Shown here: piece after piece, positions 52,784-61,448 of the stretch
How the letters are laid out: the number at the start of each line of letters is the position of its first letter
Numbering within the stretch: position 1 is the stretch's first letter
NCBI RefSeq assembly: GCF_017939745.1
Contig: NZ_JAGKQQ010000001.1
Location: forward strand, 5,952,001 to 6,016,000
DNA from: Gemmata palustris
Lineage (GTDB): Bacteria; Planctomycetota; Planctomycetia; Gemmatales; Gemmataceae
Direction: 5' to 3'
DNA: 64,000 nucleotides
The notes under the pieces: model-generated
The model's database searches: none
The model's input: only the letters and a program-made list of their open reading frames with translations
Told to the model about the DNA's origin: nothing
Made by a program: the position numbers and the translations under genes

Positions 52784-52954
52784 AGAGCCGCGGATAACGC
52801 AGATCACGCGGATCAGAACCATGAATAGGGATTAGAAAACAGAGATCAGACGTGTGCTGGTTTTAAGCCCCGGTAGGGGCTACAAAACAACACGTCCGTC
52901 TTTTGATCTTTATTCGTGGTTTTGATCCGCGTGATCTGCGTTATCCGCGGCTCT
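52784..52954. repeat. Nested palindrome, 44-bp arms
   Basis: Perfect 32-bp arms (52784-52815 and 52923-52954; start AGAGCCGCGGATAACGCAGA), extending inwards to 44 bp with two mismatches. The centre holds its own hairpins (GCCCC/GGGGC at 52868-52880). It lies between convergent genes but far exceeds a terminator in size. Confidence 0.9.
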
Positions 52955-52972
52955 GCTTCCTGTTCTCTATCC

Positions 52973-55378
52973 TCAGTCCACTTTCCTCAAATCGTCCGCG
53001 GATTCCTCCGCGATCTTCTTGTACATTTCCAGCGCCTTCTTGAACGTCTTCTCGGCTTCGGCGCGTTCGCTTTCCTTGATCCCGGGTCCGCGAACGAGCC
53101 ACAACTGTTCGATCACGCCGACGCACCACTTCGCGCTCGCTTTGCTGGCACGGATCGGCTTGCCGGCTACGATCACGTTCACCGGGTTCGTGTGCATTTG
53201 CGGGAAGTGCCGGATCGCCACCCACGAGCTTTTGTCGATGCTCACATCGAAGCTCACGTCGTGCGTTTTGTCGTCGGCCGGGATGTCCTTCGACTGCACC
53301 ACTTTTCCGTTCACCACGAGTTCGAGCTTCCGCGACGGCCCGGTGGGGGCTTGCGCACCGGGCGCGGTGCCGAGCGAGACGTCCTTCGCGAACGCGACCT
53401 TCGCGGCCACCTTCACCGTGCCGGCCGCGTCGAGTTTCACGTCGCCGAACCCGGCCGAGGTGCCGTTCACCGCGAATTCGAGGGCGTGGGCGTAGCCATC
53501 GGAGACGTAAGAGCGCCCCTGCGCGATGCCCTTGCACCACGCGCCGTAGTCGACCATGTCCGTCTTCTTGCCGAGCTGCACGTACACGCGGCCCTGCCCG
53601 ACGCGGCTCCCGGAAATGCACGGGAAGTCGGTTTCGCCGCTCGCCTTCAGCGGGAACCCGCAGTTCATGATGTGGTACCAGCAGTTCCATTCCGGCGTGC
53701 GTGCGGTGTCCATCGCGGAGATGAAATCGCACACACCCATCGCGGTGGTGACGCAGATTTCCTGCGCGCCGATGCCGTTCATTTCCGGGACATTCAGGTT
53801 CGGTAGCGTATTGGCCGTTTTCTCAGTGCTCTTGAGCAATTCGGCCGCACTGAGAGCGCCGTCGCTGTTCGTGTCGATGGTGGCAAACGGCTCCGGGAGC
53901 GGCAGTTTGCCGGCCCTCGCCTCGTCGGGGCTGACAGACCCGTCCTTGTTGGTGTCGAGCGCGTCAAGCAGCCGCTTCGCGGCCTCCTTCGGGTTCACGC
54001 CCAGGCCGTTCGCGGAATGCGCGTACCCGGTCACAGCGCCCTGGTCCTTTGCCCACTTCATCAGCGGAGTCGTCCACGTCGGCCAGCCCTTGAGTTTGGT
54101 GCCGTCGGAACCGGGGTACGTTTGGTCGCGCAGGTTCAGCAAGCAGACGTGGCCGAGCGCTTGCGAGCCGAAGCCGCTCACTTCGACGTCGTATTTGAGG
54201 ATGGTGAACGGCTCACTCTTTTGCCACGGCTTCGCCTCGAAGAACTTGCGCTGGTAGTCGTAACACGGTCCCCAGGTCAGGCAGCAGCCGACGTTCAGCC
54301 CCTCACCTTTGACGTGCAGGAACATGTCTTCGGGGAGCACGCCCTCGGTGGGGTTCGTGTAGTGGGCGCAGCCGGCCGCGTGGATGTGGTGATCGCCACT
54401 GAAAAACCCGAAATCGGCCGGGTTGATCCACCGTTCGAGCTTCGCGGCGAACGTGAGCCCTTTACCGTCGAACGGAACGGTCAGCTCTTGCGTCTTCAGT
54501 GCGTATTCCGGCCCGCGCCCGTACTGCACGAGGAACTTGCCCGGCGGGAGCAAGATCGTTCCGCCGTCGTGCCGGTAAACTTGCCGCTGGAAGAAGAGGT
54601 CCGGGGCGAGGCGCTTGGCCTGGGGCGGGTAGATGTGGCCGCTCGCGTCCGTGATGAGGAACCGCCCGGTCGTGGGTTTGCCGTCGAAGTCCGTCACTTT
54701 CACCTTCACCGCGACCGCCGGTTTCACCTCGAACAGCACCGGCGTTTCCCCACGGAACCCGAGATCCTGGTTGCCCTGCCCGATGTCGAACCCGATGGTC
54801 GCTTCGCGCCGGCCGCTCTCCGACGAGTAGAGGAGCACGATCGCGTACTCGACCTTGAGCCCGCTGAGCGTGTCGGTCATCGGCGGGGCGCTGAATATCT
54901 CGGCGCCGAGAAACCGCTCGACGATTTTCGGGTCGTCTTTCGAGTTTTTGGCGTTCTGGCCCGGGCCGCTGTACACCGGTCCGGCCTGGGCGCTCATGAC
55001 GCGCAACTGTTTCTTCACGGTGCTGTCGTTCATGACTTTCACGAGCACCGGCGTCCACCCGGCCTGCTGAAGTATGGTGTCCCCCGGCCCCTTCGCGACC
55101 TTGAGGCGCGCTTCCGGGTTGATCGTGACCGCGAACAGCACCCGCTTGTCGAGAACCTCCTGGACCTTCTTCGCGTCCTTGTCTTCGATGGCTTTCGCCA
55201 GTTGCTTGCCGGCTTCTTCGGGGAGCGGGGTGCCGAGGAAGTCGAGGGCCTTCACGAGCCGCTCCGCGTTCGCCGCGAGCGGTTGCCCCTCGACGTCGGG
55301 GATCACGGGAACGTCCGCGGCGCGTGCGGCGCTCGCGAGAGCGATTATCGCGCCGAGCGCGAGGAAGAGGCGGGGCAT
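52973..55378 (-). CDS. Exported CehA/McbA-type PHP metallohydrolase with EF-hands
   Basis: An 801-residue exported protein. Signal peptide PRLFLALGAIIALASAARA is followed by a helical and beta region (25-320), a PHP-type metal-dependent hydrolase domain of the CehA/McbA group (from about 325; GDHHIHAAGCAHY gives His331/His333 ligands) and a C-terminal beta domain (640-770). Two EF-hand calcium loops lie inside the PHP region, DTNKDGSVSPDE (475-486) and DTNSDGALSAAE (502-513). CehA-type enzymes cleave phosphate or carbamate esters in other bacteria, but the substrate here is unknown. The ATG at 55378 follows AAGGAG; the frame is open to 55471. Divergent from def, 162 bases away. Confidence 0.9.
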   Translation of the reverse strand: MPRLFLALGAIIALASAARAADVPVIPDVEGQPLAANAERLVKALDFLGTPLPEEAGKQLAKAIEDKDAKKVQEVLDKRVLFAVTINPEARLKVAKGPGDTILQQAGWTPVLVKVMNDSTVKKQLRVMSAQAGPVYSGPGQNAKNSKDDPKIVERFLGAEIFSAPPMTDTLSGLKVEYAIVLLYSSESGRREATIGFDIGQGNQDLGFRGETPVLFEVKPAVAVKVKVTDFDGKPTTGRFLITDASGHIYPPQAKRLAPDLFFQRQVYRHDGGTILLPPGKFLVQYGRGPEYALKTQELTVPFDGKGLTFAAKLERWINPADFGFFSGDHHIHAAGCAHYTNPTEGVLPEDMFLHVKGEGLNVGCCLTWGPCYDYQRKFFEAKPWQKSEPFTILKYDVEVSGFGSQALGHVCLLNLRDQTYPGSDGTKLKGWPTWTTPLMKWAKDQGAVTGYAHSANGLGVNPKEAAKRLLDALDTNKDGSVSPDEARAGKLPLPEPFATIDTNSDGALSAAELLKSTEKTANTLPNLNVPEMNGIGAQEICVTTAMGVCDFISAMDTARTPEWNCWYHIMNCGFPLKASGETDFPCISGSRVGQGRVYVQLGKKTDMVDYGAWCKGIAQGRSYVSDGYAHALEFAVNGTSAGFGDVKLDAAGTVKVAAKVAFAKDVSLGTAPGAQAPTGPSRKLELVVNGKVVQSKDIPADDKTHDVSFDVSIDKSSWVAIRHFPQMHTNPVNVIVAGKPIRASKASAKWCVGVIEQLWLVRGPGIKESERAEAEKTFKKALEMYKKIAEESADDLRKVD

Positions 55379-55540
55379 GGGGAGCTCCTTCAGGGTGGGA
55401 CCGGCGCCCATGACACCGCGCCGGCCGGGCGATGTCCACGGTTTTCCGCACCGGGTGCGGGCGCGCACCACAACTAAATTCTGTCGGGCCTGCTATAATC
55501 GACCTACCATTCCCGCACCGAGGCTTTGGGCAGAAGTGAA

Positions 55541-56095
55541 ATGAAGATCGCGAGATACCCGCACCCGGCGCTCCGTGTGAAAGCGCGGCCCGTTACCGCC
55601 ATCGACGCGGACGTGCAGAAGGCCGCCGCCGAGATGCTGGAACTGATGTACAGAAGCGAGGGGCTGGGCCTCGCCGCGCCGCAAGTCACGCTCGATTACC
55701 AGATGATCGTGATGAACTTTGCGGGCGAAGCGGACCGCCCCGACCAAGAAGTGGTCGCCATCAATCCGGTGATCCTGGAAGCTAAAGGCGGCACGGTGAA
55801 CGACCGCGAGGGGTGTTTGAGTTTCCCGGGGCTGTACCAGAACGTGCGCCGGGCGAAGACCGTACACGTGGCGGCGTACAACCTGAAGGGCGAGAAGTTC
55901 GAGATGGTGTGCCACGACCTCGCGGCGCGCGTGTGGCAGCACGAGATCGACCACCTTCAGGGTACGCTGTTCATCGACAAAATGGGCTCGCTCGGGCTCT
56001 CGCGCAGCCAGCGCGACCTGGAGAAGTTCGTTTCGGACTTCGAGAAGGACAAGAAGAAGGGCGACCTACCGCCGGACCTGGAACCAAAGATGTAA
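55541..56095 (+). CDS. def: Peptide deformylase
   Basis: A 184-residue metalloenzyme that removes the N-formyl group from nascent proteins. All three motifs are present: GLGLAAPQ (41-48), EGCLS (90-94, Cys metal ligand) and QHEIDHLQG (133-141, two His ligands and catalytic Glu). Length and motif spacing are typical. It opens the def-fmt-rsmB series, the usual bacterial order, linking formylation, deformylation and rRNA modification. Start 55541 follows GCAGAAGTGAA, a weak ribosome binding site; the frame is open to 55526. A short gap with two small hairpins separates it from fmt. Confidence 0.97.
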   Translation: MKIARYPHPALRVKARPVTAIDADVQKAAAEMLELMYRSEGLGLAAPQVTLDYQMIVMNFAGEADRPDQEVVAINPVILEAKGGTVNDREGCLSFPGLYQNVRRAKTVHVAAYNLKGEKFEMVCHDLAARVWQHEIDHLQGTLFIDKMGSLGLSRSQRDLEKFVSDFEKDKKKGDLPPDLEPKM

Positions 56096-56103
56096 CGGTG
56101 AAC

Positions 56104-56160
56104 CCCGCCCACAAGGGCGGTGGGCTCTGTCGAGTGTGAATCACCCGCCCACAAGGGCGG
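56104..56160 (+). repeat. Two copies of a 17-bp self-complementary repeat
   Basis: CCCGCCCACAAGGGCGG occurs at 56104-56120 and 56144-56160; each folds into a CCGCCC/GGGCGG hairpin with an ACAA loop. They lie between def and fmt and may modulate relative expression within the operon. Confidence 0.85.
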
Positions 56161-56178
56161 GGGCGCGCGGAGTGCTGC

Positions 56179-57183
56179 ATGCGAATAGTGATGATGGGAA
56201 CGGGGACGTTCGCGGAGCCGACGTTCGAGGCGCTGATCGCGGCGTTCGGTGGTGACGTCGTGGGGTTGGTGACGCAGCCCGAGCGCGACGCCGGCAACAA
56301 GCGCGGGAGCACGCGCCAGACCGGTAAGGGCATGGCGAATATTGCGCGCGCTGCGAACATTCCCGTGGCGCAGCCCGAGAGCATCAACACGCCCGAGGGC
56401 TTGGAACTGCTCCGCGGAACGCAACCCGACCTGCTCGTCGTCGCGGCATACGGTCAGATTCTCTCACGCGATGTGCTGACTGTACCCACGCGCGGCACGA
56501 TCAACGTTCACGCCTCACTACTGCCGAAGTACCGCGGCGCGGCGCCGGTCGCGTATGCGATTCTCAGCGGCGAGCCGCAAACCGGAGTGACCATTATCAA
56601 AGTGACGCCCGGCCTCGACTCCGGCGACATGATCCTTCAGGAATCGCTCGACATCCTCCCGACCGACACCACGGGCAGCCTCGAAGCGCGACTTTCGATA
56701 CTCGGCGCACAAATGGCCGTCGAAGCCACGCACAAATACGCGGCCGGTGGGCCGGTGGAAGGCGTGAAGCAAGACCCGGCACTGGTGACGAAGGCCCCGA
56801 AGATCAAGAAGGAGTTCGGGTTGATCGACTGGACGAAGCCCGCGGCCGGCATCGAGCGCCACGTCCGCGCGATGCAGCCGTGGCCAACGGCGTACACGTT
56901 CTTGCACCGGCCCGGCAAGGAACCGATGCGGGTGATCGTCATCGCGGCAAACGAATTTCCTGTACGTTACGCCCCGGAAGCACCCGCCGGCCGATCGTTC
57001 GTGGATGCGAAGTTCCCACAATCCCTCTTCGTCGTTGGAGGGGAAGTGAATTCCGCAGAGCGCTCAGTGTTGGAAGTTCACGAACTTCAGCCGGCGGGAA
57101 AGAAGAAGATGACAGCAGAGGAATTCTTGCGCGGGTACCCTATCGTTGAGGGCATGCGGTTCGGCCCGGAAGTGCTGGTATGA
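56179..57183 (+). CDS. fmt: Methionyl-tRNA formyltransferase
   Basis: A 334-residue enzyme that formylates initiator Met-tRNA using 10-formyltetrahydrofolate. The catalytic formyltransferase domain (1-200) has the start MMGTGTFAEPTFEAL and the signature NVHASLLPKYRGAAPVAYAI, then the GDMILQ region (DSGDMILQESLDI). The C-terminal tRNA-binding domain (about 210-334) follows. Length is typical. It shares a transcript with def and overlaps rsmB by an ATGA, so translation is coupled to rsmB. The basic loop GNKRGSTRQTGKG matches the formyltransferase loop that contacts the tRNA acceptor stem. Confidence 0.97.
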   Translation: MRIVMMGTGTFAEPTFEALIAAFGGDVVGLVTQPERDAGNKRGSTRQTGKGMANIARAANIPVAQPESINTPEGLELLRGTQPDLLVVAAYGQILSRDVLTVPTRGTINVHASLLPKYRGAAPVAYAILSGEPQTGVTIIKVTPGLDSGDMILQESLDILPTDTTGSLEARLSILGAQMAVEATHKYAAGGPVEGVKQDPALVTKAPKIKKEFGLIDWTKPAAGIERHVRAMQPWPTAYTFLHRPGKEPMRVIVIAANEFPVRYAPEAPAGRSFVDAKFPQSLFVVGGEVNSAERSVLEVHELQPAGKKKMTAEEFLRGYPIVEGMRFGPEVLV

Positions 57184-58790
57184 CGATTACCGCCCGGCAA
57201 GTCGCGGCCGACGTGCTGAACCGCTCGCGCTCGCGCGACGGGTTCGCGGCCGAACTCATCGACGACGCACTCAGCAAAGTGAGCCTTACGGCCCAGGACC
57301 GCCGCTTCGTCACGCAACTGGTGTTCGGTGTCACCCGGCGCGCGGGCACGCTCGACGCGATTCTGAAACCGTTCATCCACCTCCCGTTCCACGCGGTCCA
57401 GCCGCGCGTGTGGGACTTGCTGCGCCTCGGGGCGTTTCAACTCACGTTCCTCACGCACGTCCCCAAGCACGCGGCCGTGAACGAAACGGTCGAACTCGCC
57501 CCCTACGTCGGGGCGCTGAAGGCCAAGGGTTTCGTCAACGGCGTGCTGCGTCGCGTGTCAGAACTGGTGACGGAAGACTTCACGGACAAGCCGGGCGCGG
57601 ACGCGGTGGCGTTCGCGTGGGAACCTCCCCCCCCGTCCCCCTTCCCTTCAGGGGAGGGGGAGGAACAAAGACAACCTACACCCCCGTCCCCCCTCCCTGA
57701 AGGGAAGGGGGAGCAGGCGCGCGCGACCGCTATGCTGGAGACGGTATCCGACAGTTCGTTCTCCCTCTTCCCTAGCAGGAGGGGGTTGCAGGGGGAACCC
57801 GCGGGGGGTTCTCCCTCACCAGAAGTGAGGGGGGACGGGGGGGTAGGTTCTTCGAGTGCAGTCACCGGTGGGAAAGGTTCTTACCGCCGGCTCGCGCGCC
57901 CCGTTCTTCCCGATCCCGTCGCCGATCCCACGGGGTACTTCGCTGCGGCGTTCTCGTTCCCGCAGTGGCTCGCGAACCGGTGGGTCGAGCGTTACGGCCC
58001 GGCCGAATGCACGCGGCTCGGTTTCTGGTTCAACGCGCCACCGCCACTGTGGATTCGTGTGAACAAGCAGAACGCGAGCCGCGAATCGTACCGCGCTCAG
58101 CTCGCCGGGCAGATGATCGAAGCGGAGCCGGGGGCGCACCCACAATCGCTCCGGTTCGCCGAACACCATTCGATCCGCGATCTCCCCGGTTACGCCGCCG
58201 GCGATTTCGCGGTGCAGGATCACTCGTCGATGCTGGTCGCGTCCGCGCTCGGGGTGGAGCCCGGGATGCGCGTTCTCGATGCGTGCGCTGCGCCCGGCGG
58301 CAAGACGACGCACCTCACGGAGTTGATGGACAATCGGGGACACGTCACCGCATGCGACATTGAGGCGAAGCGCCTCGAAACCGTGACCACGCTGTGCCAA
58401 CGGCTCCAGATGAAGGACGTGGAAACGGTTCTACTCAACGAAGACGGCGAACTGCCCCCGGGACCGTTCGATGCGGCGCTGGTCGATGTCCCGTGTAGCA
58501 ACACGGGCGTGCTCGGCAGAAGGCCGGAAGTGCGGTGGCGGCTGAAGCCGAACGAGTTCGAGCACCTCATTCGCTTGCAAACGCGGCTGCTCATTCTCGC
58601 GGCCGAGCGCGTCAAACCGGGCGGCGCGGTGGTGTATTCCACCTGCAGCATCGAGCCGGACGAAAACGAGGGCGTCGTGAAAGCCGTGTGCCGCGGAATG
58701 CGGAGCCTGTCGCTCGAAGCGGAGCACTCGTCGGCGCCGGGGCGCCCGTCCGATGGCGGGTACTGGGCGCGGCTCCGCAAAGCAAAATAA
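57180..58790 (+). CDS. rsmB: 16S rRNA (cytosine967-C5)-methyltransferase with an in-frame insertion
   Basis: A 536-residue SAM-dependent methyltransferase of the RsmB/Sun family acting on 16S rRNA C967. N-terminal NusB-like RNA-binding domain (about 1-140, including VAADVLNRSRSRDGFAAELI), then the methyltransferase domain with SAM motif LDACAAPGGKTTHL, motif IV Cys439 in DVPCSNTG and catalytic Cys489 in VYSTCSIEPDENE. The family is about 430 residues; the excess is an in-frame insert at about residues 148-234, encoded by a GC-rich palindromic element (57621-57850) that translates to Pro/Gly/Ser/Glu-rich sequence such as PPSPFPSGEGE. All catalytic motifs are intact, so the enzyme is probably active. 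Confidence 0.95.
   Translation: MTITARQVAADVLNRSRSRDGFAAELIDDALSKVSLTAQDRRFVTQLVFGVTRRAGTLDAILKPFIHLPFHAVQPRVWDLLRLGAFQLTFLTHVPKHAAVNETVELAPYVGALKAKGFVNGVLRRVSELVTEDFTDKPGADAVAFAWEPPPPSPFPSGEGEEQRQPTPPSPLPEGKGEQARATAMLETVSDSSFSLFPSRRGLQGEPAGGSPSPEVRGDGGVGSSSAVTGGKGSYRRLARPVLPDPVADPTGYFAAAFSFPQWLANRWVERYGPAECTRLGFWFNAPPPLWIRVNKQNASRESYRAQLAGQMIEAEPGAHPQSLRFAEHHSIRDLPGYAAGDFAVQDHSSMLVASALGVEPGMRVLDACAAPGGKTTHLTELMDNRGHVTACDIEAKRLETVTTLCQRLQMKDVETVLLNEDGELPPGPFDAALVDVPCSNTGVLGRRPEVRWRLKPNEFEHLIRLQTRLLILAAERVKPGGAVVYSTCSIEPDENEGVVKAVCRGMRSLSLEAEHSSAPGRPSDGGYWARLRKAK
57621..57850. repeat. Palindromic element inserted in rsmB
   Basis: About 230 bases bounded by inverted ends: GAACCTCCCCCCCCGTCCCC at the left and a near-match reversed at the right (GGGGACGGGGGGGTAGGTTC, 57831-57850). 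Inner parts repeat the same CCCTTC..GAAGGG and CCGTCCCCC motifs in both orientations. It is in frame with rsmB and has no stop codon in that frame. Confidence 0.8.
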
Positions 58791-58887
58791 GCACCTATCA
58801 ACGGGCGCGCAGTTGGCCTTGACTCGCGCCGCTCTCACCCGTTCTACTCTCGGTTCGGATTTTCGCGCTCCAAACCGGGACACGTTT

Positions 58888-61278
58888 ATGGCCACGGACA
58901 CGGCCCCGCTCCCGACCGCCCACAGTGGTGCCTTCGCCGGCCCCGCGCCGGCGGACGGTCGAACCGCCCCCCACCCCACCGACCCGACGCGGCACCTGTG
59001 GCAGTTACCCGTGCTCCTGCTCGGCATCGGTGTGTTCGTGTCCGCGTGGCAGGGGTGGTTGCCGGTCGGCCGGAACGATCCGGCATCGGCATTTACCCGA
59101 GATATTGCTGCGCTCAAGGCCAGTTACGAAAAACTGACGCCGGACGCGACCGATCTGAAGTCGCAGTTGAACAACGTTGCTAAGAGCGTGGAAACGTTCC
59201 CCGAGCACGCCCCACAAGCGAGGTTCCACCTCGGTAGCGGGTACGTGCGGCTCGCGGAGATCACCCCCTCGGCGGACGAAGCCCGCGGGTACTGGACGCT
59301 CGCGCAACAGCACTTCGCGCTGGTCACCGCCGAACAGCTCCGCGACTCGAACGACCGACCGAAACTCGACTTCCGCTCGGCGAAAGTGCGCGCCGCCATC
59401 GGGCTCCCGGAGGCGCCCAACGCCGACCTCGTCGCACTGCTGATCCAGGTCCTATCGGCCCCGCCGCCGGGTGAAGAGGGGGGCGAAACGCGGCGCCTGA
59501 TAGCGGATCTCGCGCTGCGCAAAAGCCCGATGGACTTCGCTCTCGCAAAAGCGTCGCTCACGCAGTACCTCGTGAGCGCCGGAACCTCGACCCCGCCGGC
59601 GGCACTGGCCCGCGCGCGGCTCCGGCTCGGCGCCATCTTCCTGGAACTGCACGAGTACGAGCCGGCGCGCAAGTGGCTCGCGCAAGTCGGCGGGGACGCC
59701 CCCTCCGAGGTGCTCGCGCCCGCGAAAGCGGGCCTGGCCCGGGCGCTCATGGCCGACGGCGATTTCCTCGGCGCGGCAAAGGAACTGGAAGCCCTCCGCA
59801 CCATCCAGGGCGTACCCGCCCTGTACCGCACCGGCGCGGCCTACGACCTCGCGGTCTGCAAGCTGCGCGCGAACGACCGGGACTCCGCGACCAAGTATTT
59901 TGAGGAAGCCATCCGGGGAACGGGGGCCGAAGCCGCCGCCGCCGCGGTCCAGCTCGCGGACCTGCACCTCCACTCCCCGGACGCCGCGCGCCACAAGCTC
60001 GCGGTCGAGCTGCTCGCGGACGCGGTGAAGGGCGTGAAGTCCGCCGCCGAGTACAAGAGCGAACTCGTGCCCGTGACGGACGTGCAAGCCGCGTTCGAGT
60101 TGGCCGTCACGACGCTCCTCGCGGACGGCGCGTTCGAGCCGGCGCTCAAGGCCGCGGAGACGTATGCCGCGGTCGCACCGGTCCCGCGCGAGCGCGAGCG
60201 GCGCGCCGACGTGCTGGCCGCGTGGGGCGCCGCGCTCAAGAAGACCAACGGGAGCGCGAAGCCGAAACTCAAGGCCGCGGCCGACGAGTTCGCCGCGCTC
60301 GCCGAGTTCCAGCCCAAGACCGACGGCAAACTCGAAATGTTCCGCCGGGCGGCCGCACTGTACCGGCAAGCGGACGAACCCGCGCTCGCCGCGACGCGCT
60401 TAAAAGAAGCGGCGAAACTGCCGGGTATTCCGGAACCGGCCCTCGGCCCGCTGCTGACGGACCTGGCCAACGCGATGCTCGCGGCCAAGCAAACCGACGA
60501 AGTGTGGAAGGTCTTCCGGGAGATCCTGGCCACTCCCGGCGCGGCCTCGACCGCGACCCGGTACCGGATCGCCCGGGAGTTCGTGGACACGCGGCACCCG
60601 GGACTGGTTCCCATCGGGCGCGCGCTGTTCGAGCAGATCGCCAAGCAACAAAACATCGAACCGAACGAGCGCGAGTTCCACGAGCGCGCGCTGACCGAGT
60701 TGGCAAACGACCTGATCCAACAGAAGAATTTCGTCGACGCGGAGGCCCGGCTCCGCGCGCAACTCGCGCTCTACAAGGACGGCCCGGAGTCGCAGCTCGC
60801 CAAACTCTTACTCGGCGTGTGCCTCCTCCAACGCGCGGCAACACTCGGCCCAGCGGAGGCGCTGAAGCTGCGAACCGAAGCCGTGACCAAGTTCAAGGAG
60901 ATCGTTGCGGACTGTGACAAGGCCGCTCAATCCCGCGGCGGCAAACTCACCGAGCGCGAGGCGTGGTTGCGGCTCCAGGCCTCGCTGCGCGTGCTCCAGT
61001 GCTACCAGCAGATGTCGGATAAGGAACAGGCGCGGAACCTGCTCTTTGAGGGCGCGACACTCCGGGACCGGTACAAGGGAACGATCGAGGAACTCATCAT
61101 CCTCAGCCTGATGTACAAGGCTTACGAGAAGCTGGAAGACGCGCCCCGGGCGCGCGCCACCCGCGAACAGATGAGGGACGTGTTCGAGAAGCTCCCCGCA
61201 ACCGCGTTCACGCACCAAACCGGCGAGTACAGCCGCGAATACTGGGTGAAATTCTGGTTCGCCACGGAACCGAAGTAA
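58888..61278 (+). CDS. Membrane-anchored tetratricopeptide-repeat protein
   Basis: A 796-residue protein. A short N-terminal tail precedes one membrane helix (about residues 37-58, LWQLPVLLLGIGVFVSAWQG), and the remaining 730 residues are helical repeats of TPR/SEL type in the periplasm or its equivalent: ARLRLGAIFLELHEYEPARK, AGLARALMADGDFLGAAKEL, AYDLAVCKLRANDRDSATKY, then further repeats to EREFHERALTELANDLIQQK. No enzyme motif is seen, so it is likely a scaffold. It lies 97 bases after rsmB with the same direction but a hairpin terminator separates it from lptB. The start is chosen at 58888; the frame is open to 58753. Confidence 0.83.
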   Translation: MATDTAPLPTAHSGAFAGPAPADGRTAPHPTDPTRHLWQLPVLLLGIGVFVSAWQGWLPVGRNDPASAFTRDIAALKASYEKLTPDATDLKSQLNNVAKSVETFPEHAPQARFHLGSGYVRLAEITPSADEARGYWTLAQQHFALVTAEQLRDSNDRPKLDFRSAKVRAAIGLPEAPNADLVALLIQVLSAPPPGEEGGETRRLIADLALRKSPMDFALAKASLTQYLVSAGTSTPPAALARARLRLGAIFLELHEYEPARKWLAQVGGDAPSEVLAPAKAGLARALMADGDFLGAAKELEALRTIQGVPALYRTGAAYDLAVCKLRANDRDSATKYFEEAIRGTGAEAAAAAVQLADLHLHSPDAARHKLAVELLADAVKGVKSAAEYKSELVPVTDVQAAFELAVTTLLADGAFEPALKAAETYAAVAPVPRERERRADVLAAWGAALKKTNGSAKPKLKAAADEFAALAEFQPKTDGKLEMFRRAAALYRQADEPALAATRLKEAAKLPGIPEPALGPLLTDLANAMLAAKQTDEVWKVFREILATPGAASTATRYRIAREFVDTRHPGLVPIGRALFEQIAKQQNIEPNEREFHERALTELANDLIQQKNFVDAEARLRAQLALYKDGPESQLAKLLLGVCLLQRAATLGPAEALKLRTEAVTKFKEIVADCDKAAQSRGGKLTEREAWLRLQASLRVLQCYQQMSDKEQARNLLFEGATLRDRYKGTIEELIILSLMYKAYEKLEDAPRARATREQMRDVFEKLPATAFTHQTGEYSREYWVKFWFATEPK

Positions 61279-61284
61279 CTGCTG

Positions 61285-61330
61285 CCGGCGCGCCCGGGCT
61301 CGGAAAATGCCCGGGGCCGGGGCGCGCCGG
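61285..61330 (+). terminator. GC-rich hairpin terminator after the repeat protein gene
   Basis: CCGGCGCGCC (61285-61294) pairs with GGCGCGCCGG (61321-61330), with an inner CGGGC/GCCCG pair. TTCACTTCTGCTT follows. Likely ends the repeat-protein transcript. Confidence 0.6.
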
Positions 61331-61448
61331 TTCACTTCTGCTTGCGTGTTTCACCCGGTTCGGGTAATCCCCCCTCCACGAATCTTTCTTGCCGCCCGGT
61401 GCGCGAGTTGTGCGGACCCACAATTCGCCCCGCGGGAGGAGCGCGCGA

